A stretch of DNA of 64,000 bases from Cryobacterium soli (GCF_003611035.1 NZ_CP030033.1:2294001-2358000), one strand, 5' to 3'. Positions 23,736 to 38,097 are shown, numbered from the stretch's first letter. The notes: a model not told the origin generated them from the sequence alone. Numbers and translations: made by a program.

Positions 23736-26700
23736 CTAGATGACGTCGTCCGTGAGGGTGCTCGGGTTGCCGAAACGGTGGTTGGTGATGGAGATGGCCT
23801 GCTCGCGCAGGAACGGGAGCAGTTCGACCCGGCCGGACTGGGTCACCGGATGCGCGTAAACCGCGATGTCCGGGCTGGCGCCGACCGCGGCGGCGAACGC
23901 CGACGCATCTGCGGCCGCGCCGGTGACCGGGTCGCTGCCGATCAGGCGCACCCGGCTCGTGGTCACTCCCCCGGCGGCCACGCGGGCCAGCCACTCGTCG
24001 TCGCTTTCGATGATCACGGGGATGTCGCGCGGCGCGAGCACGGCGCGCACCTTGGGCGGTACCGGGATCGCGCTGGAGACCACGAACCGGGACTTCGACA
24101 CCAGACCGGCCGCGATGACCCGCAAGAGCAGGGCCAGGTTGCCGTCGTCGCCGAGCCGCACGGTGACGGGCAGCGCAGAGTAACGGAACAGGTTGCGCTC
24201 CAGGCCGAGCTCCGACACGTCGGTGACGGTGCCGAACTCCTCGCGCCAGGCCAGGGCGTCGCTGAGCGCCGAGCGTCGCAACACGTCGAAGTCCTCGTAG
24301 GGCAGGGAGGGCTGTGACGCCTCGATGAGGTCGGTGATGCGCTGTTCGAGACCGCGCAGGTGCAGCGTGGAGCTGTTCTTGCCGGGGTCGGTCACCCAGC
24401 CGCCGAGACCGAACAGGTAGTTCGGTCCGCCGGCCTTGCTGCCGGGGCCCACGGCCGAGCGCTTCCAGCCGCCGAAGGGCTGTCGCTGCACGATCGCGCC
24501 GGTGATGCCGCGGTTCACGTAGAGGTTGCCCGCCTGCACGGTGTCGACCCACTGGGCGATCTCATCGGCGTCGAGGGAGTGCAGCCCGGCCGTCAGGCCG
24601 TAATCGACGGCGTTCTGGTAGCGGATGGCTTCCTCGAGGGTGCGCGCGTGCATGACACCGAGCACCGGGCCGAAGAATTCGGTGAGGTGGAAGTACGAGC
24701 CGGGGACCACGCCGGTGCGGATCCCGGGCGACCAGAGCTGTCCGACTCCGGTCTCCAGGGAATCGTCGAGCAGCTTCGGCTCGACCAGCCACTTCTCGCC
24801 GGCGCCGAGCTCGGTGAGGGCGTGCAGCAACTTGCCGTTCGCGGGCTCGATGATGGGGCCCATCTGGCTGTCGGGATCGGCGGGCCGTCCCACGCGCAGC
24901 GAGGTCGCCGCATCCACGAGCTGTCCGAGGAACCGGGTGGAGCGGGCGACGGAGCCGACCAGGATCACCAGGCTCGCGGCCGAGCACTTCTGGCCGGCAT
25001 GGCCGAAGGCGCTCTTGATGACGTCGGCGGCGGCGAGGTCGAGGTCGGCAGCCGGGGTCACGATGATGGCGTTCTTGCCGCTGGTCTCCGCCAGCAGCGG
25101 GAGGTCTTCACGCAGGCCCCGGAAGAGCTTCGCGGTCTCGTATGCGCCGGTGAGGATCACCCTGTCGACGTCGGGGTGGGCGAGCAGCCTGCTGCCGAGT
25201 TCCCGGTCGGGCAGATCGACGAGGGCGAGCACGTCGCGGGGAACGCCGGCCTCCCAGAGGGCCTCGGCGAGCACTGCGCCGGTGCGCTGGGCCAGGGTGG
25301 CGGGCTTGAGGATCACGCCGGAGCCCGCGGCGAGGGCGGCGAGCACGCCGCCGGCCGGGATCGCCACGGGGAAGTTCCACGGCGGGGTGACGACGGTAAG
25401 CCGGGACGGCACGAAGATGGCTCCCTGCACGGCGTCGAGGTCACGGGCGCGTTCGGCGTAGTAGTGGGCGAAATCAACTGCCTCGCTCACCTCGGGGTCG
25501 CCCTCGGCGATGGTCTTTCCGGTCTCGCTGGCCATCACCTCGATCAGGTCGGCTCGGTGCGCGGCGAGGGCCACTCCGGCCCGGTGCAGGATGATCGCGC
25601 GTTCCGCGCCGGACTTCCGGGCCCAATCGGCGGCGGCCCGGGTGACGGTACCGATGACCTCGTCGAGCCGGTCGGCATCGGCGATGCGGGCGGCGCGGAT
25701 GCCGTCGCGGCCGAGCGTGGAGGTCTCCACGCGGGCCAGGATGGCTCGGCCCCAGTCGCGGTTGGCGGGCAGGGACGGGTCGGTGTCCGGCTCATTGTGG
25801 AACCCGCCGAGCACCGACTTGCTGCGTGAAACCGAGCCGCGGGTGAGCCCGAGCACCAGGGCGGTGAGGTTGGGGTCATCCGCTTCGGGCGGCGGCATGG
25901 TGAGGGCGGGCGCATCGGCCGCGGGCAGCGGTTCGAGGGGCACAATCACCGACCGGTCCTGCCCGCGGTTGGGCGGCGGCGCCTGGATGCTGCCGCGACG
26001 CGCATCGGGGCCGGACTCCAGGTTGACCAGGGAAGCCAGGAAGCGTTCCTTCTCCCGGTCGAACAGCGCCGGGGTATCGACGAGCTCGAAGACCGCCGAC
26101 ATGAAGTTCTCGTCGCTCGCGTTCTCCTCCAGCCGGCGGATGAGGTAGCTGATGGCCACGTCGAATTCGGCGGGGTTCACGACAGGGGTGTAGAGCAGCA
26201 GGCGGCCGACGTCCTTCTTCACGGCCTCGGCCTGGCTTGTGGCCATGCCCAGGAGCATCTCGAACTCGATGCGATCGTCGACGCCCCGCGACTGCGCCAG
26301 CAGGTGGGCATAGGCCACGTCGAAGAGGTTGTGCCCGGCGACGCCGATACGCACAGCATCCGTGTTCTGCGGGGTCAGCGCCCAGCTCAGCACCCGCTTG
26401 TAGTTGGTGTCGGTGTCCTGCTTGCTGGAGTAGGTGGCCAGCGGCCAGCCGTGCACGACGGCGTCGACGTGCTCCATGGCGAGGTTGGCGCCCTTGACGA
26501 CGCGAACCTTGATGGGCGCGCCACCGCCGGCCCGGCGGGCATGCGCCCACTGGGTGAGTCCCTGCAGCGCGCCGAGGGCGTCCGGTAGGTAGGCCTGCAG
26601 CACGATGCCGGCCTCGAGGCCCTGCAGGCGGGGCTGGTCCAGGATGCGTTCGAAGACCGCGATGGTGAGGTCGAGGTCGCGGTACTCCTCCATGTCGAGG

Positions 26701-27362
26701 TTGATGAACTTAGGGGTCGGCGACGCCGCGGCCAGCTCGTAGAGGGGGGTGAGCCGGGCGACGACCCGATCGACGGCTTCGTCGAAGGCCCACATGGATA
26801 GCTGGCTGGCGATCGAGGAGACCTTGATCGACACGTAGTCCACGTCATCACGGGCGAGCAGGGCCCGGGTTCCCTCGAGGCGGCGGAGAGCCTCCTTCTC
26901 GCCGAGCACGGCCTCGCCGAGGAGGTTGATGTTGAGCCGGTTGCCCGACGCGCGCAGGAGTTCGATGGCCGGGCCGAGCTTGTCGGGGGTGGCGTCGACG
27001 ACCAGGTGTCCCACCATCTGCCGCAGCACCTTACGGGCCGCGGGGATGACCACCCACGGCAGCACCGGTCCCAGCACACCGCCCACTCCGATGGCCCCGC
27101 GCAGGGCCGGCGGCAGGAAAGCGGGCGCGAGTTTGGCCACCCGCTGCAGGTTGTAGCCGGCGACCATCACGTCTTCCGGCCGCATCACTCCGTCGACGAA
27201 GCCCACGGTGAAGTCGAGGCCGTTCGGGTCCTTCAGCACTCCGGCCAGGCGTTCCGCCGATACATCCGCTGGAATTGTCGCGCTGTCGGCCAGCCACTTG
27301 GTGACGAGGGCTACAGCCTCCGCACCGAGGTCCTGCTGCACGTGAGGAAGGGGATTGCTCAT
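23736..27362 (-). CDS. putA: Bifunctional proline dehydrogenase / delta-1-pyrroline-5-carboxylate dehydrogenase
   Basis: Oxidises proline to glutamate in two steps. In the 1208-residue protein the FAD-binding PRODH barrel covers about residues 60-480 (VSIKVSSIASQLS, FINLDMEEYRDLDLT, GAPIKVRVVKGANLAMEH) and the NAD-dependent aldehyde dehydrogenase about 600-1060, with ETSGKNAIIVT and the catalytic Cys in FGHAGQKCSAASLVIL. The last 150 residues form a divergent C-terminal region. No N-terminal DNA-binding domain is seen, so it is not an autoregulatory PutA. ATG 27362 overlaps the adenine deaminase stop as ATGA. The P5C half could also take glutamate semialdehyde from RocD (13145). Confidence 0.93.
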   Translation of the reverse strand: MSNPLPHVQQDLGAEAVALVTKWLADSATIPADVSAERLAGVLKDPNGLDFTVGFVDGVMRPEDVMVAGYNLQRVAKLAPAFLPPALRGAIGVGGVLGPVLPWVVIPAARKVLRQMVGHLVVDATPDKLGPAIELLRASGNRLNINLLGEAVLGEKEALRRLEGTRALLARDDVDYVSIKVSSIASQLSMWAFDEAVDRVVARLTPLYELAAASPTPKFINLDMEEYRDLDLTIAVFERILDQPRLQGLEAGIVLQAYLPDALGALQGLTQWAHARRAGGGAPIKVRVVKGANLAMEHVDAVVHGWPLATYSSKQDTDTNYKRVLSWALTPQNTDAVRIGVAGHNLFDVAYAHLLAQSRGVDDRIEFEMLLGMATSQAEAVKKDVGRLLLYTPVVNPAEFDVAISYLIRRLEENASDENFMSAVFELVDTPALFDREKERFLASLVNLESGPDARRGSIQAPPPNRGQDRSVIVPLEPLPAADAPALTMPPPEADDPNLTALVLGLTRGSVSRSKSVLGGFHNEPDTDPSLPANRDWGRAILARVETSTLGRDGIRAARIADADRLDEVIGTVTRAAADWARKSGAERAIILHRAGVALAAHRADLIEVMASETGKTIAEGDPEVSEAVDFAHYYAERARDLDAVQGAIFVPSRLTVVTPPWNFPVAIPAGGVLAALAAGSGVILKPATLAQRTGAVLAEALWEAGVPRDVLALVDLPDRELGSRLLAHPDVDRVILTGAYETAKLFRGLREDLPLLAETSGKNAIIVTPAADLDLAAADVIKSAFGHAGQKCSAASLVILVGSVARSTRFLGQLVDAATSLRVGRPADPDSQMGPIIEPANGKLLHALTELGAGEKWLVEPKLLDDSLETGVGQLWSPGIRTGVVPGSYFHLTEFFGPVLGVMHARTLEEAIRYQNAVDYGLTAGLHSLDADEIAQWVDTVQAGNLYVNRGITGAIVQRQPFGGWKRSAVGPGSKAGGPNYLFGLGGWVTDPGKNSSTLHLRGLEQRITDLIEASQPSLPYEDFDVLRRSALSDALAWREEFGTVTDVSELGLERNLFRYSALPVTVRLGDDGNLALLLRVIAAGLVSKSRFVVSSAIPVPPKVRAVLAPRDIPVIIESDDEWLARVAAGGVTTSRVRLIGSDPVTGAAADASAFAAAVGASPDIAVYAHPVTQSGRVELLPFLREQAISITNHRFGNPSTLTDDVI

Positions 27363-28381
27363 GCTCCCGAGGTTAGTCGCAGCAGGCCCTCGAGGTGCTC
27401 GTCCACGGCGGCGATGTGCCGGAGTTTTTCGGCCTCGGGAAGGAAGGACGCCCGGAAGGAATTGCGCGCCAGGGTCGCCATCTGTTGCGGCGACAATGCG
27501 AACTCGCTCTGCACGGCGTTCAGGTTGTCGTCGACGTAGCCGCCGAAGTAGGCCGGGTCGTCGCTGCTGATCGTGACGAGCAGACCTTCGGCCAGCATCG
27601 CGGGCAACGGATGCACGCCGAGCACTGGGACCGCCCGCAGGCAGACGTTCGAGAGCGGGCACACCGTGAGCGGGATCTGCCGCTCGCGCAGGTGTTCGAT
27701 CAGGTGGGGGTCTTCGATGGAGCGGATGCCGTGGTCGACCCGTTCGACTCCGAGCAGGTCGAGCGCTTCGCTCACGTAGTCCGGCCCGCCCTCTTCGCCG
27801 GCGTGGGCGACCCGGCGCAGGCCCAGAGCAGCGGCCTTGGCGAAGACCTCGGTGAACATCGAGGGCGGGAAGCCGACCTCGGCTGAGTCGAGCCCCACAC
27901 CGATGAACTGGTCGAGGTAGGGGATTGCCGCATCGAGGGTCTCCAGGGCGGCCGCACCGCCAAGGTGGCGGAGGAAGCAGAGGATGAGGTCGGCGGAGAT
28001 TCCCAGGCCGGCACGGGCCTCAGTGAGGGCCCGGGTGAGCCCGGCGAACACGACCTCGAGCGGGATGCCGTTGGCCAGGTGGGTCTGCGGATCGAAGAAG
28101 ATCTCCGCGCGGCGCACCCCCGCCGCCGTGGCCCGGGTGAGATAGGCCATACCGAGATCGTAGAAGTCCTCCTCGGTGCGGAGCACGGCGAGGTTGGCGT
28201 AGTAGATGTCGAGGAACGACTGCAGGTCAGTGAATCTGTAGAGCTCCCGCAGCGCATCCGGGTCGTAGCTGGGCAGCAAGACGCCGTTCCGCCGCGCCAG
28301 GGTCACCAACAGTTCGGTCTCGAGGGTGCCCTCGATGTGCACGTGCAGTTCGGCGACGGGCCAGGTGGCGTGGGTCTTCAA
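27359..28381 (-). CDS. Adenine deaminase (adenosine-deaminase-like family)
   Basis: A 340-residue zinc amidohydrolase. The metal motif is ELHVHIEGTLETELL, and the HxEGTLE form marks the adenine deaminase branch rather than true adenosine deaminases (HxDGxx). Other blocks agree: RAEIFFDPQTHLANGIP, VGLDSAEVGFPPS, VAHAGEEGGPDYV (catalytic Glu), RVDHGIRSIEDP, and SSDDPAYFGGYV (metal Asp). It should convert adenine to hypoxanthine. The start is TTG 28381 with GGGAGACG just upstream. It is coupled to putA, an unusual partner. Automatic pipelines would probably call it add. Confidence 0.85.
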   Translation of the reverse strand: MKTHATWPVAELHVHIEGTLETELLVTLARRNGVLLPSYDPDALRELYRFTDLQSFLDIYYANLAVLRTEEDFYDLGMAYLTRATAAGVRRAEIFFDPQTHLANGIPLEVVFAGLTRALTEARAGLGISADLILCFLRHLGGAAALETLDAAIPYLDQFIGVGLDSAEVGFPPSMFTEVFAKAAALGLRRVAHAGEEGGPDYVSEALDLLGVERVDHGIRSIEDPHLIEHLRERQIPLTVCPLSNVCLRAVPVLGVHPLPAMLAEGLLVTISSDDPAYFGGYVDDNLNAVQSEFALSPQQMATLARNSFRASFLPEAEKLRHIAAVDEHLEGLLRLTSGA

Positions 28382-28485
28382 GGCGTCTCCCGGTCGTTCA
28401 AGTTTCGCTCGCCCCAGGGCGATTGTCGGAGTGGGATCCCCACGCTACCGCCTCCCGCCCGGCCCTCCCGCCGCCTCCGATCGGT

Positions 28486-28503
28486 GGTTGAGCGTGTCGA
28501 GGC
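28486..28503. repeat. Degenerate family-B repeat arm
   Basis: GGTTGAGCGTGTCGAGGC resembles one arm (GGTCGAGCNTGTCGAGACC) with a few changes. It lies between the deaminase start and the rRNA terminator. Confidence 0.4.
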
Positions 28504-28531
28504 TTCGGGCTGGGTGGGGGTTAAACGCAGA

Positions 28532-28557
28532 AAAGCCACCCCGTGGGGTGGCTTTTC
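28532..28557 (-). terminator. Rho-independent terminator of the rRNA operon
   Basis: AAAAGCCACCCC and GGGGTGGCTTTT form a perfect stem closing on a tiny loop, ending in a T-run on the minus strand. It is just downstream of the 5S gene. Confidence 0.9.
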
Positions 28558-28575
28558 TGGTGTTTCTAAGTTAAG

Positions 28576-28692
28576 TCCGGCGGTGTCCTACTCTCCCACA
28601 GGGTCCCCCCTGCAGTACCATCGGCGCAAAGAGTCTTAGCTTCCGGGTTCGGAATGTGACCGGGCGTTTCCCTCTTGCTATAGCCGCCGAAA
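28576..28692 (-). rRNA. rrf: 5S ribosomal RNA
   Basis: On the minus strand the sequence opens with TCGGCGGCTATAGC, contains CCCGGTCACATTCCGAACCC and GGAAGCTAAG, and closes with GACACCGCCGG, which pairs with the start. Ends are good to a few bases. Confidence 0.93.
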
Positions 28693-28762
28693 CATCTTTC
28701 GATGAATCGAATCTATATTTTTAGTTATAGAGCCCCCGCGTGGAGGGCGTTTGTTCTCGACC

Positions 28763-28789
28763 GTACATCGAGAACCACATAGTGGACGC
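28763..28789 (-). other. 23S processing stem, 3' arm
   Basis: This segment of the 23S-5S spacer is complementary, with few mismatches, to 32071-32097 in the 16S-23S spacer. The two arms would close a long helix around pre-23S rRNA, the usual RNase III substrate. Confidence 0.7.
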
Positions 28790-28814
28790 ATAGCAGCTTA
28801 TTCAAACTGAGTGT

Positions 28815-33921
<5,107 letters not shown>

Positions 33922-34128
33922 ATGTTTAATAGCCTCACCACGCAAGCGCGATGGGCACATCTAGTGCTGAAAGCCACCGGAATAGGCGAACAATCAGCAA
34001 GTTTGAAACTGACAGAACAAATCATTACTGACTTGCTTTGTTGTTTAAATGTTTTCCAAAGGAATCTCTTCCGCGGTACTCCCTAGAAAGGAGCCCTACG
34101 ACCGAGGTTTTTGGCATTTGACATTGTG

Positions 34129-34147
34129 CACGCTGTTGAGTTCTCAA
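34129..34147 (-). promoter_or_regulatory. boxA-like antitermination element in the rRNA leader
   Basis: TTGAGAACTCAACAGCGTG on the minus strand, about 210 bases before 16S, is the typical actinobacterial leader motif; a related one occurs in the spacer at 32076-32093. Confidence 0.6.
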
Positions 34148-34361
34148 GGATCGGACGCACCCGACTTCAGGCCTGAAAGGCTGTCGCTCCGGGGCACTTC
34201 GATGTTGTTCTTGTTGCCCGCTTGGTTTCCAGTTACTGGATTCGAAGCGAACTTCATCAAGCTGTACAAAGCGAAGAATCGCTTTCTTTTCTGCTTGGAG
34301 TTGGTCCCGCTTGAGGCCGGAAGCTCTGCGGCTTTCCGAACCTGTGGGGTGACGAGAGATG

Positions 34362-34391
34362 ACTATACGTGGGTTTCGGAGGGGGTCGCAA
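34362..34391 (-). promoter_or_regulatory. Candidate rRNA promoter
   Basis: TTGCGA (34386-34391) and TATAGT (34362-34367) on the minus strand are 18 bases apart, about 440 bases before 16S. Other promoters may exist in the same leader. Confidence 0.4.
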
Positions 34392-34471
34392 ATCGCATTT
34401 GCATCCCGGGCGTGTCGCCCGATGGCGTTAGGGTCGAGGCACCTACATCGGCGCGGACGGAAGGCCTCTCC

Positions 34472-36052
34472 ATGGACAACACACACGACATCGTCATCGT
34501 CGGCGGCGGCCACAACGGACTCACCGCTGCGGCCTATCTGGCCCAGGCCGGACGCCGGGTCCTGCTGCTCGAGCGGGACGACCACGTGGGCGGAGCGGCG
34601 GTGTCGGCAGCCGCGTTCGCGGGGGTGGATGCCCGGCTCTCCCGGTACTCCTACCTGGTGAGCCTGCTGCCCCGGAGAATCGTCGACGAGCTCGGCCTCG
34701 ACATCCGCCTGGCCCGGCGCCGCTATTCGTCGTACACCCCTGACCCGGCGCATCCGTCGACCGGACTGCTCGTGGACGCCGGCGACCCGGAGGAGACCCA
34801 CGCCTCGTTCGGTCGTATCGGCGCCGAGGCGGATGCGGCCGCCTGGCAACAGCTGGGCGACGACCTCGGACACCTGGCCCGGGCGCTGTTCCCCACGGTG
34901 TGCGAACCGTTGCCCACCCGTTCCGAGGCCCGCCGCCTGGTCGGCGACGACAAGCTGTGGGCCGAGCTGATCGAGCGTCCGCTCGGCGACATGCTCACCC
35001 GGCGCTTCAGCAACGACCTGGTGCGCGGGGTCGTGGCCACCGACGGCCTCATCGGCACGTTCACATCGGTGCACGACGCCTCCCTCGACGCCAACCGGTG
35101 TTACCTCTACCACTCGATCGGCAACGGCACGGGCGACTGGGATGTGCCCATCGGCGGAATGGGCGCCGTGACCGGCGAGCTCGAACGGGTCGCCAGGGAG
35201 GCGGGCGCGCGCATCCTGACCGGTGCGGAGGTGACCGGCATCACTGCCGACGGCACCGTGCGGTACCGGCAGGACGGCGTCGACCAGACCGTGGTCGGCT
35301 CCCGGGTGCTGGCGAATGTGGCGCCGTGGGTGCTGGACGGGCTCCTCGGCGACAGGCCGGCCGGCACGGTGAAACCGGAGGGCGCCCAGGTGAAGGTGAA
35401 CCTCCTGTTGTCCCGACTCCCCCGGTTGCTCGACCCCGCGGTCTCCGCGGAAGCCGCGTTCGGCGGCACCTTCCACATCAACGAGACGCTCAGCCAGTTG
35501 GAGACCGCCTACCGGCAGGCCAGCGCCGGCACGGAGCCCGAGCTGGTCTCCTGCGAGATCTACTGCCACTCGCTGACCGATCCGAGCATCCTCTCGCCCG
35601 ACCTCGTCGCGGCCGGCGCGCAGACCCTCACGGTTTTCGGCCTGCACACGCCCGACCGGCTCGCCCAGGAGGACAACGCCGGCCTGCGCGCTCGACTGCA
35701 GACGGCGGTGCTGGCCTCGCTCAACTCGGTTCTCGCCGAACCGATCGAGAGCCTGTTGCTGACGGATGGCGCCGGTGCCCCCTGTATCGAGACGAAGACC
35801 ACCGCGGACCTCGAGGAGGCGCTCAACCTGCCGGGCGGGGACATCTTCCACGGCCTGTTGTCCTGGCCCTTCCTGGAGGACGACGCGCCACGGGACACCG
35901 CGGCCGAGCGCTGGGGCGTGGCCACCCGGCATCCGCGGATCCTGCTCTGCGGGGCCGGTGCCCGCCGCGGCGGCGGCGTGAGCGGGCTCGGCGGGCACAA
36001 CGCCGCCATGGCGGTGCTCGAGGCCGAGGTCACGGAGGGCTCCGGGGCATAG
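34472..36052 (+). CDS. FAD-dependent oxidoreductase, phytoene-desaturase/PYROXD2-like
   Basis: A 526-residue flavoprotein. The N-terminal dinucleotide loop is HDIVIVGGGHNGLTAAAYLA followed by the GG-doublet block RDDHVGGAAVSAA typical of the phytoene desaturase/amine oxidase superfamily. C-terminal FAD-binding residues are in LLCGAGARRGGGVSGLGGHN. The best overall resemblance is to PYROXD2-type proteins rather than carotenoid enzymes, and no carotenoid genes are near. ATG 34472 is used because GGAAGG lies six bases before it; the longer open frame runs into the rRNA leader. Substrate unknown. Confidence 0.85.
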   Translation: MDNTHDIVIVGGGHNGLTAAAYLAQAGRRVLLLERDDHVGGAAVSAAAFAGVDARLSRYSYLVSLLPRRIVDELGLDIRLARRRYSSYTPDPAHPSTGLLVDAGDPEETHASFGRIGAEADAAAWQQLGDDLGHLARALFPTVCEPLPTRSEARRLVGDDKLWAELIERPLGDMLTRRFSNDLVRGVVATDGLIGTFTSVHDASLDANRCYLYHSIGNGTGDWDVPIGGMGAVTGELERVAREAGARILTGAEVTGITADGTVRYRQDGVDQTVVGSRVLANVAPWVLDGLLGDRPAGTVKPEGAQVKVNLLLSRLPRLLDPAVSAEAAFGGTFHINETLSQLETAYRQASAGTEPELVSCEIYCHSLTDPSILSPDLVAAGAQTLTVFGLHTPDRLAQEDNAGLRARLQTAVLASLNSVLAEPIESLLLTDGAGAPCIETKTTADLEEALNLPGGDIFHGLLSWPFLEDDAPRDTAAERWGVATRHPRILLCGAGARRGGGVSGLGGHNAAMAVLEAEVTEGSGA

Positions 36053-36130
36053 CTCGCGCTCTGGCGGCGGCCTCGAACTAGGCATAGCCTCAGAGGGAAG
36101 GCTCGTGTTTCACTCACCGTGGAGGTCACT

Positions 36131-36718
36131 ATGCCCACCCAGCCCCTGCCTGGTCCGCCGGACGTCGCCCATGCCACCGGACGTTTCGCCCACCGGGACG
36201 ACGGGCTCTACCTGCTTTTCGACCGGATCTTCACCGCGGCCCCCGAGTACATCTGGGAGGGGCTGACGAAGCCCGAGGCCCTGCACGGCTGGATCGGCAC
36301 ATACACAGGCTCCCCACTGACCGGGGCCGTGCGCTTTCGCATGGAGTCCAAGAACGATTCGCAGTGGGAGTACGTGAGCATCCTCGAGTGCACGCCGCCC
36401 ACCCGTCTGGCGCTCGACATCGGGGAGGGAGAGGACGCCTGGCGGGTTCTCGCCCACCTCAGCGAGGGCTCGGGCAAGACCGTGCTCACCTTCGGGCTGC
36501 GCCTGCACTCTGCGGCGGAAGCAGCCACCTTCGGGCCGGTCTGGGACTACTACCTCGATCGCCTGGTCGCCTCCCGCACGCACCACACCCTGCCGCCGTT
36601 CAGCAGGTATTACCCCGCTCTGAAGAAGCACTATCAGGAGCTGATCGTGCCCAAGCGCACCCAGCAGACAGCCACTGCGCCGGTGGACATCGAGCTGGGC
36701 AGCACCGACTCGGTGTGA
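36131..36718 (+). CDS. SRPBCC/AHSA1-like domain protein
   Basis: A 195-residue soluble protein with a START/AHSA1-like fold: FDRIFTAAPEYIWEGLTKPE at about residue 35, LHGWIGTYTGSPLTGAVRF, then ECTPPTRLALDIGEGEDAW. Such domains bind hydrophobic ligands or assist Hsp90-like chaperones; no catalytic residues are known. ATG 36131 follows GTGGAGGT, which argues against the GTG at 36119 as start. It ends four bases from the convergent thioesterase gene. Confidence 0.78.
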   Translation: MPTQPLPGPPDVAHATGRFAHRDDGLYLLFDRIFTAAPEYIWEGLTKPEALHGWIGTYTGSPLTGAVRFRMESKNDSQWEYVSILECTPPTRLALDIGEGEDAWRVLAHLSEGSGKTVLTFGLRLHSAAEAATFGPVWDYYLDRLVASRTHHTLPPFSRYYPALKKHYQELIVPKRTQQTATAPVDIELGSTDSV

Positions 36719-36722
36719 CCGG

Positions 36723-37298
36723 TCACTCCCAGATGCTGGGGGCCGCAGCGCGGGTGGCCGGCATGGCGACGTCGGCGCTCCAGTCGAGCAGCCAGGACGG
36801 CACCGTCAGGTCGTCGGGTACGGCCCCGACGGCGTCGATGAGCTCGTCGATGGTCACGACACCGCCGGTGCGCTTGAGGAACCGGCCGCGGATGAACCCG
36901 CGGGCGTACACCTCGACGGCGCCGCCGGCATCCGCATCGGCGACGGGTCGTACGAAGCGCTGCTCCACGTAGACGGCCTTCTCGTCGAAGCCCAGGATGC
37001 GTGACTCCACAGTGAAGCGCTGGCCGAGGGTGAGCGACTTGCGGAAGCTGATGGTCTCGGACACCACGACCGGGTACCAGCCCTTGGCTTGGAAGATCGC
37101 CCAGATGCCCGTGCGGTGCAGCATGTCGAACCGGGCGATGTCCATGATCGACAGGTACACGCCGTTGTTCATGTGCCGCAGGATGTCCTGGTCGGTGGGC
37201 AGGGTGATGAAGCGGGTACGGGCCACGTCATAGTGCCCGAGCCTGGTGCCGAAGCGCGACAGCAGCGAGTGGAGCAGGGTTCGAAAGAACATGTGCAC
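36723..37298 (-). CDS. Hotdog-fold acyl-CoA thioesterase-like protein
   Basis: A 191-residue single-hotdog protein resembling THEM6/4-hydroxybenzoyl-CoA thioesterase relatives: DILRHMNNGVYLSIMDIARF (substrate-side helix), then SETISFRKSLTLGQRFTVES and KAVYVEQRFVRP. It probably hydrolyses an acyl-CoA. GTG 37298 is preferred over ATG 37292 because TAGCAT stands six bases before the GTG, matching the leaderless pattern seen across the window. Confidence 0.8.
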   Translation of the reverse strand: MHMFFRTLLHSLLSRFGTRLGHYDVARTRFITLPTDQDILRHMNNGVYLSIMDIARFDMLHRTGIWAIFQAKGWYPVVVSETISFRKSLTLGQRFTVESRILGFDEKAVYVEQRFVRPVADADAGGAVEVYARGFIRGRFLKRTGGVVTIDELIDAVGAVPDDLTVPSWLLDWSADVAMPATRAAAPSIWE

Positions 37299-37304
37299 CC
37301 GATG

Positions 37305-37310
37305 ATGCTA
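37305..37310 (-). promoter_or_regulatory. -10 element for a leaderless thioesterase transcript
   Basis: TAGCAT on the minus strand, then CATCGG, then GTG 37298. Confidence 0.5.
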
Positions 37311-37362
37311 ACCGCCGGCGGCCCCGGGCGGGGCGATCGGCCGATACTCGCCCGGTTCTGCC

Positions 37363-38097
37363 TCAGGCGTCGGGCAGGTCGACGAGCGCGTCGAGAGCCA
37401 CGGAGGCTCCGCGGGTGAGGTGCGCGGGGTCGGCGACGGTGCCGGCGCCCTCGATCACCAGGCAGCCGCCGGCCCGCACGCCGCGGGTGGACGCGAGCAC
37501 GAGCAGGGCCGCGAGTTCCATCTCGAGGGCGAGGACGCCCAGCGCCACGTAGCCGGCCTGGTGGAGGTCGACGATGCCGGGGAAGGATGCGGCCCGGCTC
37601 CAGACGACGCCGCGGTGGTGCGGAGCGTCCTGTCGGTGAGCGGATGCTGCCAGCGCCAGCACCACCTCGGGGCCGGCGGTCGCCGGGTACCCCGCTGGCA
37701 CGAGTTGCCCGGTCACGCCGTCGTCGCGCACGCAGGACTCCGCCACGATGAGATCGCCCGGGCCGATGCCGCGCAGCAGGGCTGCCGCGGAGCCGAGCTT
37801 GATGATGGTGTCCGCTCCGGCATCCATCAGCTCCTGGTAGAGCCGGATGGCGCCGGGAGCCCCGGCGCCATGGCAGGAGACGACGATCTCGGTGTCGTTC
37901 CAGGTGCCCGTGAAGGTGCGGTATTCACGGTGCCGGGCGACCTCGCGCACATCGGTGAGCCGGTGCAGGATGTGCTCGGCGAGCTGGGGGTCGTCGACCG
38001 TCAGTGCCCGCGGCGGCAGCCCGGTGCGCGGCAGACCGGTGAACGGGAGGCCGTCGCTCGGGTGGCCGGTGGTCGGGAACGGGTGGGCCTGGTTCAT
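37363..38097 (-). CDS. Nucleoside phosphorylase (PNP/UDP family)
   Basis: A 244-residue PNP_UDP_1 protein, likely acting on uridine or purine nucleosides with phosphate. Family marks include VSCHGAGAPGAIRLYQELMD, GADTIIKLGSAAALLRGIGPGD (phosphate-site Gly-rich loop with G-S/T) and GVLALEMELAALLVLA, where the ME-E stretch contacts the ribose. A Pro/Gly-rich N-terminal stretch of about 30 residues (SDGLPFTGLPRTGLPP) has near repeats and is probably disordered. ATG 38097 follows GAGGGAAG. Confidence 0.85.
   Translation of the reverse strand: MNQAHPFPTTGHPSDGLPFTGLPRTGLPPRALTVDDPQLAEHILHRLTDVREVARHREYRTFTGTWNDTEIVVSCHGAGAPGAIRLYQELMDAGADTIIKLGSAAALLRGIGPGDLIVAESCVRDDGVTGQLVPAGYPATAGPEVVLALAASAHRQDAPHHRGVVWSRAASFPGIVDLHQAGYVALGVLALEMELAALLVLASTRGVRAGGCLVIEGAGTVADPAHLTRGASVALDALVDLPDA

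Larger units (their letters stand above)
33922..34471 (-). other. rRNA operon leader and promoter region
   Basis: About 550 bases without a gene, between the 16S 5' end and the divergent oxidoreductase gene. It holds a boxA-like element and a candidate promoter (listed separately); an open plus-strand frame through it is only the upstream extension of the oxidoreductase frame. Confidence 0.6.

Noticed and set aside
34115..34125. Plus-strand TTGACA as a promoter for the oxidoreductase
   Set aside because: It is about 350 bases from the start with no matching -10, and lies within the conserved rRNA leader of the opposite strand.
34025..36085. Minus-strand open frame of 686 codons opposite the FAD oxidoreductase
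   Set aside because: It is a shadow; the plus strand has the dinucleotide loop and C-terminal FAD block, and this frame runs into the rRNA leader.
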